Source: Nocardioides marmoribigeumensis | GTDB taxonomy: Bacteria > Actinomycetota > Actinomycetes > Propionibacteriales > Nocardioidaceae | Reading direction: 5' to 3' | NCBI RefSeq assembly: GCF_031458325.1 | Contig: NZ_JAVDYG010000001.1 | Location: 930,001-994,000, forward strand | Length of the DNA stretch: 64,000 bases | Shown: positions 32,722 to 42,255 of the stretch, piece after piece | How the letters are laid out: each line of letters begins with the position of its first letter | How positions within the stretch are numbered: the first letter of the stretch is position 1 | The notes under the pieces: model-generated | What the model was told of the DNA's origin: nothing | Databases searched by the model: none | What the model saw: the letters and a program-made list of their open reading frames with translations, nothing else | Translations under genes and position numbers: made by a program

Positions 32722-32964
32722 TCAGTGGTCCTCGTGCCAGTTGGCCACGATGGCAGCGATCGGTGGGAGCACGGCAGCGACGGCCGACATCACGAGGGCC
32801 GCGGTCGTCGACCACAGTCGGACCACGTTCCACGCGAGCAGGATCAGCACGAGGCACGACCCCATCAGGGCGAAGTACCACCGCCGGCGCCGGCGGAGCC
32901 TCTGGCTCTGCGGCGCCCGCACCTCGGTGGCCGTGACGTGTTGCTGGCGTCTCATCACCTCCAC
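32722..32964 (-). CDS. DUF3099 small membrane protein
   Basis: An 80-residue protein with two adjacent helices: YFALMGSCLVLILLAWNVVRLWS and AALVMSAVAAVLPPIAAIVANW, the DUF3099 pattern found in actinobacteria. A basic stretch (RLRRRRRW) precedes the first helix. Either GTG 32964 or ATG 32955 may be the start. The role is unknown; it is a single gene downstream of the LysR gene. Confidence 0.85.
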   Translation of the reverse strand: MEVMRRQQHVTATEVRAPQSQRLRRRRRWYFALMGSCLVLILLAWNVVRLWSTTAALVMSAVAAVLPPIAAIVANWHEDH

Positions 32965-32985
32965 GTTCCCACGCCCGCCATGGGG

Positions 32986-33885
32986 TCACGCCCCGGTCTG
33001 GACCCGTGACGCGACGGAGGTGAAGGCGTCGAGGACCCTGCGCACCGCGAGGCGCTCGGCACGGTCAGGCCGGGACATCGCGAAGATGTAGCGCCCCGTG
33101 GGGATGCCCTGCACGGGTCGGAGCGTGACACGTTCGCCCGGCGTGGTGAAGCGCGGGAGCACCGCGACCCGGTCACTCGCCGCGACGAGCGCCTCGATCA
33201 GCCGGTTGTCGCGCAGGCGTTGCACGATCTGGACCGGTCGGCCGGTGGACTCCTCGACGGCGACACGGACGCTGTCGAAGGGGAAGCCGAGCGGGACGCC
33301 GTACCACTCGTGCTCGACCAGCTCCTCGGGACGAGCCTTCTCGGAGTCGGCCAAGGGATGCCCGTGGCGCATCGCGATGTCCAGCGGTTCGCGCACGAGG
33401 AGCCGGACGCTGAGTCCGTCCGCGCCGGCCGGTGCTCGGCGGCTCAGGCTGTGGGCGATGACGATGTCGTGGTCGGCCGTGAGCGCGCCGTAGGCGGACT
33501 CGGCGACGTCGGCGTCGACGCAGGTGAGGTCGATCGCGGTGTCGGCGAGGTCGGCCATCACCCCGGGCAGCAGGAAGGTCGCCGCACTCGGGAGGGCGAC
33601 CACCGAGACGGTGCCGGCCGGCTCGCCGCGGAACTCGTCCCAGCGCGCCTGTACGACGGCCAGCGCCCGCGCGACCTCGCGGCCGCCCTCTGCCAGGAGC
33701 CGACCGGCGTCGGTGAGCTGCAGGCCACGCCCGGCCTGCTGGACGAGGGGTACGCCGGCGTCGCGCTGGGCCGCGCGCAGGTGCTGCGAGACGGCCGAGG
33801 GGGTGCGGTGGGTGGCCTGAGCCACGGCCGTGACCGAGCCACGCTCCGCGAGGTCGCGGAGCAGCTCGAGGTGGCGGACGTCCAT
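32986..33885 (-). CDS. LysR-family transcriptional regulator
   Basis: A 299-residue protein. The N-terminal winged helix is MDVRHLELLRDLAERGSVTAVAQATHRTPSAVSQHLRAAQ. It is followed by the linker helix and a periplasmic-binding-like effector domain starting near TVSVVALPSAATFLLPGVM. It is divergent from an EamA transporter gene across a short region, the classical layout for a LysR protein that controls a neighbouring exporter. The effector is unknown. Confidence 0.93.
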   Translation of the reverse strand: MDVRHLELLRDLAERGSVTAVAQATHRTPSAVSQHLRAAQRDAGVPLVQQAGRGLQLTDAGRLLAEGGREVARALAVVQARWDEFRGEPAGTVSVVALPSAATFLLPGVMADLADTAIDLTCVDADVAESAYGALTADHDIVIAHSLSRRAPAGADGLSVRLLVREPLDIAMRHGHPLADSEKARPEELVEHEWYGVPLGFPFDSVRVAVEESTGRPVQIVQRLRDNRLIEALVAASDRVAVLPRFTTPGERVTLRPVQGIPTGRYIFAMSRPDRAERLAVRRVLDAFTSVASRVQTGA

Positions 33886-33956
33886 GAAGCGAGGCTACAG
33901 AGTCAATGAACTACTTTTCGCTTGTGCTTCACAGACTGGCTCCGGACGATGGACGG

Positions 33957-34922
33957 GTGCCCGCCTCTCACCGCCTGATCGCCATGGCCGTCGCCGTCCT
34001 CTGGGGCGTCAACTTCCTGGCGATCCATGCCTCGCTCGAGCAGTTCCCGCCGATGTTCCTGGTGACGCTCCGGTTCGCGCTGATCGCCGTACCGACGCTG
34101 GTGCTGGTGCCTCGACCGGCGGTGGAGACCCGCTGGCTCGTGGCCTACGGGCTCGGGTTCGGGGTCCTGCAGTTCCTGTTCCTCTACTGGGGCATGGCCG
34201 CCGGCATGCCCACCGGACTGGCCTCGCTGGTGCTGCAGTCCTCGGCACCGTTCACGGTGCTGCTGGGCGTGGTCCTCTTCCGCGACGTCCTCAGTGCCCG
34301 GCGGCTCCTCGGGCTGGCGCTGTCCTGCCTCGGACTGGCCGTGGTGGGGTGGCAGCAGAGCCAGAGCGCCGCGCTGCTGCCCTTCCTGCTCGTCCTCGCC
34401 GGCGGCTTCGGCTGGGCGATCGGCAACGTGGCCAACGCCCGCGCGCAGGCCCCGAACCCGCTGCACCTCACGCTGTGGATGTCGGTCGTGCCTCCCCTGC
34501 CGATGCTGGCGCTCTCCCTGGTCGTCGAGGGGCCGTCACGGATCTGGTCCTCGCTGGACCCGACCGCACCCGCGATGCTCCCGGCCCTGCTCGGGCTCGC
34601 CTACACCGTGCTCCTCGGCACCGTCGTGGGGTCGGGGCTCTGGAGCTGGCTGATGGCGCGGCACCCCTCCGGCGTGGTCGCGCCGTTCTCGATGGTGGTC
34701 CCGGTCGTCGGGATGAGCGTCGCCTGGGTGGCGCTCGGCGAGGCGGTCAGCGCGGGTGAGGCGACCGGCGCAGGGATGGTCGTGGCCGGCGTGCTCCTCG
34801 GCAGCCGTCGCCCGACGCCACGGGACCGCGCACGCGTAGACCTGGGGCCGCCGCAGCTCGAGGACGGGAGCGACCTCCGGCAGCGAGAAAACCAGGAGAG
34901 AACGTTCGCCGGTCCGGCATAA
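33957..34922 (+). CDS. EamA/DMT-superfamily transporter
   Basis: A protein of about 321 residues with ten membrane helices in two EamA repeats: LIAMAVAVLWGVNFLAIHASL...LVLQSSAPFTVLLGVVLFRDVLSARRLLGLALSCLGLAVVG and the second from LLPFLLVLAGGFGWAIGNVANA to SMVVPVVGMSVAWVALGEAVSAGEATGAGMVVAGVLL. The GTG at 33957 leaves about 70 nt for a LysR-controlled promoter; an ATG at 33906 would leave 20. It probably exports amino acids or metabolites. A polar tail follows the last helix. Confidence 0.88.
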   Translation: MPASHRLIAMAVAVLWGVNFLAIHASLEQFPPMFLVTLRFALIAVPTLVLVPRPAVETRWLVAYGLGFGVLQFLFLYWGMAAGMPTGLASLVLQSSAPFTVLLGVVLFRDVLSARRLLGLALSCLGLAVVGWQQSQSAALLPFLLVLAGGFGWAIGNVANARAQAPNPLHLTLWMSVVPPLPMLALSLVVEGPSRIWSSLDPTAPAMLPALLGLAYTVLLGTVVGSGLWSWLMARHPSGVVAPFSMVVPVVGMSVAWVALGEAVSAGEATGAGMVVAGVLLGSRRPTPRDRARVDLGPPQLEDGSDLRQRENQERTFAGPA

Positions 34923-34934
34923 CTTGGTCGGACG

Positions 34935-37900
34935 ATGAGTGCGACGACGACCGAGACCGCGACACCGGACCAGCTGAGCCCGGCGGCTCCCACGATCGAC
35001 TCCTCGCGCAGGATCGACGCGTCGCGGATGAGGAGCCGGACGGCAGTGGCCGCGCTGGTCGCCTCAGCCGTGGCGGCGCTCGGGATGACGATGGGCACCG
35101 TGGTGGCCGGCAAGCTCGCCGAGGACCCCACCCGCAGGCTGGTCTGGTTGCTCGCGATCTGTGTCGTCGGCGCCGCAGTGGTGGACACGATCGGCAAGGT
35201 CGCCTGGGTCGGCTGCTCGGACCGCGCAGAGGGACAGCTGCGCAAGGACCTGCTGAGCGCGGCGCTGAGCCAGCCTCTGCCCGCACTGAGCGAGCAGGCC
35301 GTGGGCGAGATCCTCGACCGGGTCGACGACGACTCGCACGAGGTCGGCAACCTCCTGCGGTGGCAGATCTGGCAGCTGGCCCGCACGCTCTTCGCCACCG
35401 TGCCGATGTGGATCGTCGCCGGTGTGACCTGGTGGCCGTCGTTCGTGCTCTTCCCGCTGCTCGCGGGTCTCACCTGGCTCGCCATCCGGTCGCTGCTCGG
35501 CGAGATCGCGCGCCGCAAGGTCGTCGAGGAGATGGCGTGGACCGACCACGCCGCCGTGCTCGAGGAGGGCATCGCCGGCCGCGACGACCTCCGCACGAGC
35601 CTGGGCCAGCCCCACGTCGTACGCCGCGTCGCGCGGCTCTCTGCCGACGTGCACGCGAAGTTCAAGGCCGTCGTCGACATCGAGAGCCGCCTGATCCGAC
35701 GCGCGGGCCTGCTGCTCCACGGGCTGCTGGCGGGCATCGCGGTCGCCGGGGTCGCCCTCGCGTCCAACGGCAGCCTCTCGGTCGCCGAGCTGGTGACGCT
35801 CTTCCTGGTCACCTCGACGTTCGTCGGCCAGATCGCGATGGTGGCCAACCACCTGCCCGACCTGCAGGCCGGCCTCGGCGCCATCATCCGGCTGCGGCAG
35901 CTGCTCGCCGTCCCGCCGGAGCCCTCTGGCGGGAGTCGCCTGCCCGAGGGACCGCTCGCGCTGGAGCTGCGCGACCTGCAGTTCGCCTACGCCGAGGGCA
36001 CGTTCGCGTTGCAGGGCATCGACCTGCAGGTCCCGGCCGGCCAGACCGTCGCCCTCGTCGGCCGCACGGGCTCCGGCAAGTCGACGCTGGCCGCGCTCGT
36101 CTCGCGTGCGATGGAGCCGCCTCGAGGGTCGGTGTTCCTCGGCGGGACCGACGTGCGGGACCTGGACCTCCAGCTCCTCCGACGCTCGGTCGGGGTGGTC
36201 ACGCAGCGCACGGAGATCCTCGCCGGCACCCTCGCGGAGAACATCGCGCTCTTCGCGTCGGTGCCTCGCCGCACGGTCGAGGCGGCCGTGGTCGAGCTGG
36301 GGCTGGACGACTGGGTCGCCGGCCTGCCCGAGGGCCTCGACACTCTGCTCGGTCCCGGCGGCACGTCGCTCTCCGCCGGCGAGGAGCAGCTCGTCGCCTT
36401 CGCGCGCCTGCTCGTCCGTGACGTCAGGGTGGTCGTCCTCGACGAGGCCACCGCACGCATGGACCCGCTCACCGAACGCCGGGTCGTGGCAGCGGCCGAC
36501 CGGCTGCTCGCGGCCCGGACCGGCATCCTCGTCGCCCACCGCCTGTCCACCATCGAGCGCGCTCCCCTGGTCGCCGTGCTCGAGCGTGGACGCATCGTCC
36601 AGCAGGGCTCCCGCACCGAGCTCGCTGCGGCGCCCGGCCCGTTCCGCGACCTGCTGCTGGCCAGTCGCACCGAGCACGGTCACGAGCTGCCGGCGGGGCC
36701 TGGCCTCGACGCCCAGGGCGTGGCCGCCGCCGAGCTGTCCGAGTCCGCCGACACCGGGGTCGGAGGCCGGCGTCGTACGGGTCCGGCGCCCGAGCTCGAG
36801 GACGTCGGCACCGGCCCCTCCCTGGCCCGCGGCATCGCGCACGTGCTCGCCGTACGCCCGACGTGGGGTCTCCTGGGAGCGTTCCTGTTCCTCGCGTTCT
36901 CCCTCGTCAGCGCCCAGGGGGCCGTCACCGGCCTGCTGTGGGGCCAGGTCGTCGAGGAGCTGCAACAGGGCGGCAACCCCAGGTGGCTGACCGCTGGGGT
37001 CGTGGTCAGCCTGCTGGCTGCGCCGCTCATGCTGGCGGACGCCTTCTGGCGCTACCCGCGGTGGTGGATCGAGGTGATGCTCCGAGCCCGGATGGCGGTG
37101 CTCTACGGCCAGACCAGCCAGCGCCGCATGGCGCGGACCCCGCCGGGTGAGGTCGTCGCGCGCTCGATGGACGCCGACCGCTACGCGAGGTACGCCGACC
37201 GCTGGGTCGACGTGGTCAACGGCCTGGTCATCGCCGGCCTGACCGCGCTCCTGGCCGGCACCTGGGTGGCCGGCGCCGTGCTGCTCGCGGTGCTGGCTGC
37301 CTCCGCCCTGGCCTCGACGCTGGGCCGCCCGGTCGCCGGTCGGTCGGCAGCCGCGTCGTCGACCGCACGGGCCGGGTTCGGACGCGCACTCGTCTCGGCG
37401 CTGGACTCCGCGCGGACGATCAAGCTGGCGGCCGCCGTGCCCGACGTCCATGCCCACCTGCACCGCGTGGACTCCGGCCGCGTCGCCGCGGCGGTGAAGG
37501 AGCACCGGGTCCAGGCCTTCCTCGACGGCGTGCCGACGGTCATGGTGCAGGGCGGGGTCGTGACCGCCTGGGCGATCTACTTCTCCGACGGCTGGAGCCT
37601 CGCGGTCGCCCTGCTCGTGGCCAACGCGGTCGGTGGCTTCGACTGGTTCGGCCGGGTCGCCGGGATGGTCGTGACCGAGGCGCCGGGGACGCGGGCGTGG
37701 CAGAAGGAGACCAGCCGGTTCGCCAGCGGGGCCGACCTGATGGACCTTCCACCGCAGGTGGACCTGGTCAGCGGTGACGCCCCCTCCCCCGCGGACGTAC
37801 GCCGCGTGCCGCTGGAACGCCTGGAGCTCCGCGGGTTCTCGGCGGTCCATGACGACGGCACGATCGGCGTCAGCGGCGTCGACCTCACCGTGGAGGCGGG

Positions 37901-38492
37901 CGAGCTGGTGCTGCTCGTCGGGCAGGTCGGCTCCGGCAAGTCGAGCCTGCTCTCGGCCCTCGCCGGCCTGATCGAGCACTCCGGCTCGCTGCGGTGGAAC
38001 GGTCAGGAGGTCACCGACCCGCAGGCCTTCCTCCGCCCGGCCCAGGTCGCCCACGTCGCCCAGATGCCGCGGGTCCTGTCGGGCAGCTTCCGCGACAACG
38101 TCCTGCTGGGTCACCGGCGCGACTTCGACGGCCCGGTCTCCGCCGCCCGACTGTCACGCGACATCGACGAGGCCGGCGGCAAGGACGCTCTTGTGGGGCA
38201 CCGCGGTGTCCGGCTCTCCGGAGGCCAGGTCCAGCGCCTCGCGCTCGCCCGAGCGCTGGCTGCCGACGCCGAGCTCCTCCTGGCCGACGACGTCTCCAGT
38301 GCCCTGGACGCCGCCACCGAGATCGAGCTGTGGGCAGCCCTCCGTCAGCGGCGCGCGACGGTCATCGGGGCCACCGCGAAGGCGGCCGCTCTCGCCCAGG
38401 CCGACCGGGTCGTCGTACTCGTCGGCGGCGAGGTCGCCGCCGTCGGCCCCTGGCGCGAGCTGGCGCGCGCGTGGAGCCACCTTGCGGGTTAG
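34935..38492 (+). CDS. Double-length ABC exporter (TM-NBD-TM-NBD) with asymmetric ATP sites
   Basis: A 1185-residue chain that fuses two half-transporters. Half 1: membrane domain (about 35-320), then NBD1 with Walker A GRTGSGKST (near 376), signature LSAGEEQLVAFA, Walker B VVVLDEATA with catalytic Glu, and H-loop AHRLST. Half 2: membrane domain (about 640-930), then NBD2 with GQVGSGKSS (near 996), LSGGQVQRLALA, and Walker B LLLADDVSS with Asp in place of Glu; where the H-loop His is expected the sequence reads GATAKAA. So one composite site looks canonical and the other degenerate, as in many heterodimeric drug exporters. TAACTT at 34920-34925 may be its -10. The substrate is unknown. Confidence 0.92.
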   Translation: MSATTTETATPDQLSPAAPTIDSSRRIDASRMRSRTAVAALVASAVAALGMTMGTVVAGKLAEDPTRRLVWLLAICVVGAAVVDTIGKVAWVGCSDRAEGQLRKDLLSAALSQPLPALSEQAVGEILDRVDDDSHEVGNLLRWQIWQLARTLFATVPMWIVAGVTWWPSFVLFPLLAGLTWLAIRSLLGEIARRKVVEEMAWTDHAAVLEEGIAGRDDLRTSLGQPHVVRRVARLSADVHAKFKAVVDIESRLIRRAGLLLHGLLAGIAVAGVALASNGSLSVAELVTLFLVTSTFVGQIAMVANHLPDLQAGLGAIIRLRQLLAVPPEPSGGSRLPEGPLALELRDLQFAYAEGTFALQGIDLQVPAGQTVALVGRTGSGKSTLAALVSRAMEPPRGSVFLGGTDVRDLDLQLLRRSVGVVTQRTEILAGTLAENIALFASVPRRTVEAAVVELGLDDWVAGLPEGLDTLLGPGGTSLSAGEEQLVAFARLLVRDVRVVVLDEATARMDPLTERRVVAAADRLLAARTGILVAHRLSTIERAPLVAVLERGRIVQQGSRTELAAAPGPFRDLLLASRTEHGHELPAGPGLDAQGVAAAELSESADTGVGGRRRTGPAPELEDVGTGPSLARGIAHVLAVRPTWGLLGAFLFLAFSLVSAQGAVTGLLWGQVVEELQQGGNPRWLTAGVVVSLLAAPLMLADAFWRYPRWWIEVMLRARMAVLYGQTSQRRMARTPPGEVVARSMDADRYARYADRWVDVVNGLVIAGLTALLAGTWVAGAVLLAVLAASALASTLGRPVAGRSAAASSTARAGFGRALVSALDSARTIKLAAAVPDVHAHLHRVDSGRVAAAVKEHRVQAFLDGVPTVMVQGGVVTAWAIYFSDGWSLAVALLVANAVGGFDWFGRVAGMVVTEAPGTRAWQKETSRFASGADLMDLPPQVDLVSGDAPSPADVRRVPLERLELRGFSAVHDDGTIGVSGVDLTVEAGELVLLVGQVGSGKSSLLSALAGLIEHSGSLRWNGQEVTDPQAFLRPAQVAHVAQMPRVLSGSFRDNVLLGHRRDFDGPVSAARLSRDIDEAGGKDALVGHRGVRLSGGQVQRLALARALAADAELLLADDVSSALDAATEIELWAALRQRRATVIGATAKAAALAQADRVVVLVGGEVAAVGPWRELARAWSHLAG

Positions 38493-38509
38493 TCCCTGTG
38501 AGACATCCG

Positions 38510-39724
38510 TCAGCGGATCGGGGCGCCCGAGACCGTGCGTGCGATGACCAGTCGCTGGATCTCCGAGGTGCCCTCGAAGATCGTGTAGATCTTGGCGTCG
38601 CGGGCCCAGCGCTCGACGGGGTACTCCCGCGTGTAGCCGTTGCCGCCGAGGATCTGCATGGCCTGACCGGTCACCTTGACCGCGGTCTCGGCGGCCATCA
38701 GCTTGGACATGGAACCCTCGGCCGCGTCGAACGACTTGCCTTGGCTGGCCATCCACGCCGCCCGGTGCACCAGCAGACGACTGGCATCGATGGAGACTGC
38801 CATGTCGGCCAGCATGAAAGCGACGCCTTGGTTCTCGATGATCGCCTTGCCGAACTGCTCGCGCGTCTTGGCGTAGTCGAGCGCAACTTCGTAGGCGGCC
38901 CTGGCGATGCCGACCGCCATCGCACCCACGGCTGGACGCGTGCGTTCGAAGGTGGCCATGCTCGCGTTTCCACGCGCGCCCGCACCCTCGCGAGCCCTTG
39001 CGAGGCGGGCGTCGAGCTTGTCCTTGCCGCCGAGCAGGCAGCGGCCCGGCACCCGCACGTTGTCGAGCACGACTTCAGCGGTGTGGCTGGCACGGATGCC
39101 GTGCTTGTGGAACTTCTGTCCCTGCGAGAGGCCCTTCGTGCCCGGAGGCACGACGAAGCTGGCCTGACCGCGAGTCTTGAGGTCCGGGTCGACGACGGCG
39201 GTGACGACATGGACGTCGGCGATGCCACCGTTGGTCGCCCACGTCTTGGTCCCGTTGATGACCCACTCGTCGGTGGCCTCGTCGTAGCGGGCACGGGTGC
39301 GCATGGCACCCACGTCGCTACCGGCGTCAGGTTCTGAGGAGCAGAAGGCGCCGAGCTTGAGGTCGCCCGGTGCGCCGAACATCTCCGGGACCCACTCGAG
39401 CACCTGCTCCTGGGTGCCGTTGCTGCTCACGCCGGCGGCCGCCAGCGCCGTACCGACGATCGCCAGGCCGATACCGGCATCGCCCCAACACAGCTCCTCC
39501 ATGGAGATCGGGATGCCGAGGCCGGTCGGGTCGAAGCCCTGCGTGGCGAAGAAGTCCATCGAGTAGATGCCTGCCTTGGCGGCCTCCTCGACTACGGGCC
39601 AGGGGAACTCCTCCTTCTCGTCCCACTCCGCGGCAGCAGGACGGATGACGTCGGCAGCGAAGCCGTGCAGCCAGGACTTCAGCTCTTCGTGGTCCGGCGT
39701 CAGGTCAAAGGAGGGCGTAGACAC
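38510..39724 (-). CDS. Acyl-CoA dehydrogenase
   Basis: A 404-residue FAD enzyme that oxidises acyl-CoA to enoyl-CoA. Visible features are the N-terminal helical domain ([29 protein letters not shown]), the middle sheet with [16 protein letters not shown] and [12 protein letters not shown], and a C-terminal helical domain ending in [21 protein letters not shown] and [14 protein letters not shown]. Glu in FEGTSE is the usual catalytic base. The GTG at 39724 follows TACGAT by 7 nt, supporting a leaderless start over the longer frame to 40087. It borders the accessory block. Confidence 0.93.
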   Translation of the reverse strand: MSTPSFDLTPDHEELKSWLHGFAADVIRPAAAEWDEKEEFPWPVVEEAAKAGIYSMDFFATQGFDPTGLGIPISMEELCWGDAGIGLAIVGTALAAAGVSSNGTQEQVLEWVPEMFGAPGDLKLGAFCSSEPDAGSDVGAMRTRARYDEATDEWVINGTKTWATNGGIADVHVVTAVVDPDLKTRGQASFVVPPGTKGLSQGQKFHKHGIRASHTAEVVLDNVRVPGRCLLGGKDKLDARLARAREGAGARGNASMATFERTRPAVGAMAVGIARAAYEVALDYAKTREQFGKAIIENQGVAFMLADMAVSIDASRLLVHRAAWMASQGKSFDAAEGSMSKLMAAETAVKVTGQAMQILGGNGYTREYPVERWARDAKIYTIFEGTSEIQRLVIARTVSGAPIR

Positions 39725-39731
39725 AGCCGCG

Positions 39732-39737
39732 ATCGTA
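39732..39737 (-). promoter_or_regulatory. -10 box for leaderless acyl-CoA dehydrogenase transcript
   Basis: On the minus strand TACGAT, 7 nt and then GTG match the leaderless pattern. This decides the start of the dehydrogenase, which has no ribosome site. Confidence 0.45.
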
Positions 39738-39866
39738 CGGGGCGTGCTTCGTTTCCATGCATGCATCGGCAACGCCAGAGATCCGACATCCTGATGGCCT
39801 TGGCCCGTCTGCGTCACAAGCGGCGGAGTGATGCGGCTTGGCGCGCCGAGGTGGCACGACCAGGCC

Positions 39867-40907
39867 CTAGCGCAGCGGAACCGTCGAGCGCATGACTCGA
39901 ATACCTTCAAGGTCCACAGTGGCGAGGAAGTCTTCAACGGTCTCTTCGTGGCCGTCCGGGGCCAAGGGGCCGAGTCGCACTGACCGCACCGGTAGTTGTA
40001 GCGATGAGTTTGATGCCCTTTCAGGGAAGTACGGGTGACTGAGGTCATGACCGTCGGGCGACCGCCCCAACTCGCGATAAGCGACAATCCCGCTATCCGT
40101 CGGCCGGTACTTCATGTAATCGGCGCCCAGCAGGTGAGTCACCACTGTTCGCACTTCGTGCTCGCCTGAGAACCCGTCCGTCTTCACAAGGTGGGCAAGA
40201 GTCGCTAGGTCGCTTATTGCCACCGCCTGCAATTCGCTCCGCCAGACGTCGTGCTCCTGCTCCTGCTCAGCAGAGCTGAGAGTCGGGTCTGGGGGCGGCG
40301 GTGTGGCGGTGGTCATGGCGCGCCATAGATCTGTAACGGCTAGTTGCACCTCACGAGGGTCGTATACGACTCTCAGCCAGGGAGCGACGAAGACGACATC
40401 GAAGTCGATCTCTATCCGCTCGGGATGCGGACTGGCAGCTGGAGGTCTCCCTCCATCCGCGATTGCAGCCAGGGGTGCAGATGGATCCAACTCGATGGCA
40501 TAACCACGGGAGGCCCCTCCATAAAGGCGCCACTGGTTCGCGTCGTCGCCCCGCAGGGATGCGCAGAGAATGCAGACGTGTCGAACTTTGTCCAAAGGAT
40601 CCCGAGCCCAGTCCCTCAACCAGGTCAGAGTGCCATCTCCCGGGTGCGCGGATAGCAGGTCATCGATCACTTCGGTGATGAGTTTCCAGCCCTGAAGGAT
40701 CTCAGCGTGGTCGTTCATGCTGGTGGCCTGCGAGGCCCAGAGACGTCGGGCTCGCAAGGCACCGATCATGCCGCCCGAGGACGTGTAGTGATAGATGGGG
40801 TCCGTGACAGGGACCAATGGGCCGCGTTCGCGCGACAGAAGGCTCGCCACGGCTGAGACCCTATGCCAGTTCGCTTCCTGGATCCCGCGCGTCCTCTGGG
40901 ATCTCAC
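39867..40907 (-). CDS. DUF2971-type protein
   Basis: Up to 346 residues; the real start may be GTG 40850, since homology begins at [32 protein letters not shown], the DUF2971 opening. Later blocks fit the family: [30 protein letters not shown] and [14 protein letters not shown]2971 proteins of unknown activity are frequent in defence islands and near toxin-like genes. It lies at the left end of the accessory block, downstream of a DUF5677-like gene on the same strand. Confidence 0.75.
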   Translation of the reverse strand: MRSQRTRGIQEANWHRVSAVASLLSRERGPLVPVTDPIYHYTSSGGMIGALRARRLWASQATSMNDHAEILQGWKLITEVIDDLLSAHPGDGTLTWLRDWARDPLDKVRHVCILCASLRGDDANQWRLYGGASRGYAIELDPSAPLAAIADGGRPPAASPHPERIEIDFDVVFVAPWLRVVYDPREVQLAVTDLWRAMTTATPPPPDPTLSSAEQEQEHDVWRSELQAVAISDLATLAHLVKTDGFSGEHEVRTVVTHLLGADYMKYRPTDSGIVAYRELGRSPDGHDLSHPYFPERASNSSLQLPVRSVRLGPLAPDGHEETVEDFLATVDLEGIRVMRSTVPLR

Positions 40908-40986
40908 CTACTTGTGGGTTGTCAGCATCATGGACCGAGACGCGCGGCAGACGCAGTGACGCTGGTCGGTGCACGTCGGGCAGGCA

Positions 40987-41958
40987 TTAGGTCGGGTCGG
41001 AAATGCCGTCGCCGTGGCTGAGGAGCACAGCCGCCCAGGCGAGCCGGGTGCCGAGCGGGGGAGGCTGGAGGTTCCACTCGTGAGCATGTACGAGCGGGAC
41101 CTTTCCAAGCGCCTGGAGTTCTCTCGTAAGTTCAACTCGGTCGTCTTCAGAGAAGAAGCTGCCAGGAACCGCAACGGAAGCCTCTTCAAGTAGCTCGGCG
41201 GCTTCAACAAGCGTTCCAAGATGCTGCCGCCACAACTGGTCGTACGCGAATTCAGCTATGTGGTCGCGGAACTCTGGCTTCTCCGTAACCAGGATCCCAC
41301 CGGGTGCGCCCCAGCAGCGCCTTAGAACCTCCCCAGCGGAAAAGTGGACTGCTCGACTCGTAGCGGAGTGCAGATACTCGTACTCATCTCGAAGGCCGAC
41401 TTCATTGGCGACCCACGCGGTCGACGGAAGGGTCCCCTGCCATCCCCAAGCGGTGCGGAGTTGACGCAGTTCATCCCTGATCTGCACGAGGGTGCCTGCT
41501 TGTGCATCCACGAAGCCCGGTGGATACCACAAGTCCAGCGACATGACCCGATCGCCCACATAGTCTCGTTGCGCTACAAGCGAGCGAATCGCGTCCCACC
41601 GACCCATGGCTAGAAGCAGCGAGTTGGCGTCGCTGCTGCTCATCCGAGATAGCAGTGCGATCCAGAGTCGCTCCTCAAGGTACGCGCGCACTAACGAAAC
41701 GGCGAGGTGACCATGCCCTGCTCGTCCTAGAGCGACCGCCCCTTGCAGCGCGTCGGTCTGTCGGCGAAGACAGTTGTTGACTGTAAGCCCCCGCAAGTTT
41801 GGAAGGTCAGCATCCCAAGCTAGCGGGCCGAATCGCACCGTCTCGCGGATCGCGGAAGCGAACCTGCCTAACGCCGCCAGTCGCGTACCAATGCCACTCC
41901 CGTCCTCGCCCCCCTCGGCCATCGAGGCCCTCGCTTTCCGATCAGATGAATGATCCAC
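40987..41958 (-). CDS. Helical protein, probably DUF5677-like
   Basis: A 323-residue, mostly helical protein without signal peptide. The block RRQTDALQGAVALGRAGHGHLAVSLVRAYLEERLWIALL and a later LHSATSRAVHFS resemble the DUF5677/HEPN-like accessory proteins, in which conserved Arg and Glu lie on long helices. The similarity is by pattern only. It is 79 nt upstream of the DUF2971 gene on the same strand, and the two may form a unit. Base composition is lower in G+C than the core genes. Confidence 0.5.
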   Translation of the reverse strand: MDHSSDRKARASMAEGGEDGSGIGTRLAALGRFASAIRETVRFGPLAWDADLPNLRGLTVNNCLRRQTDALQGAVALGRAGHGHLAVSLVRAYLEERLWIALLSRMSSSDANSLLLAMGRWDAIRSLVAQRDYVGDRVMSLDLWYPPGFVDAQAGTLVQIRDELRQLRTAWGWQGTLPSTAWVANEVGLRDEYEYLHSATSRAVHFSAGEVLRRCWGAPGGILVTEKPEFRDHIAEFAYDQLWRQHLGTLVEAAELLEEASVAVPGSFFSEDDRVELTRELQALGKVPLVHAHEWNLQPPPLGTRLAWAAVLLSHGDGISDPT

Positions 41959-42255
41959 TGCTTATCGGCCGAAGTTAGTCCCTGGGCGCGCAGTCAGGGC
42001 TGAGCGCCCCGAGAAAGGTCGACCTAGTCCGGACGACAAGGCGGCGGGATGTCGCAGCTTGCGGCTCGAATCAGAGTCATTCACCGTCGTCTTGGATGCC
42101 TCAGTACTGTCACGCGTCCAGACCTGGCGGCGAAGTCGTGGTGGCGGCGGCACCCTGACAAGTTGGTACAAACCCGCTCAGCAAATGGGTCCCGTTCTTT
42201 GGCCAGCCGAATGAGGTCCCGACTCATCCGCTCCTGGACACTTATCTTTCGTCTT

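Noticed and set aside
35064-38114. A 1016-codon minus-strand open frame opposite the ABC exporter
   Set aside because: Typical high-GC antisense shadow; the plus strand has all ABC motifs.
39725-39866. tRNA or attachment site at the left edge of the accessory block
   Set aside because: No cloverleaf could be drawn, and no direct repeat was found at the other edge (49741-49880).
39725-40087. N-terminal extension of the acyl-CoA dehydrogenase
   Set aside because: Non-conserved composition; the leaderless promoter and homology start at 39724.
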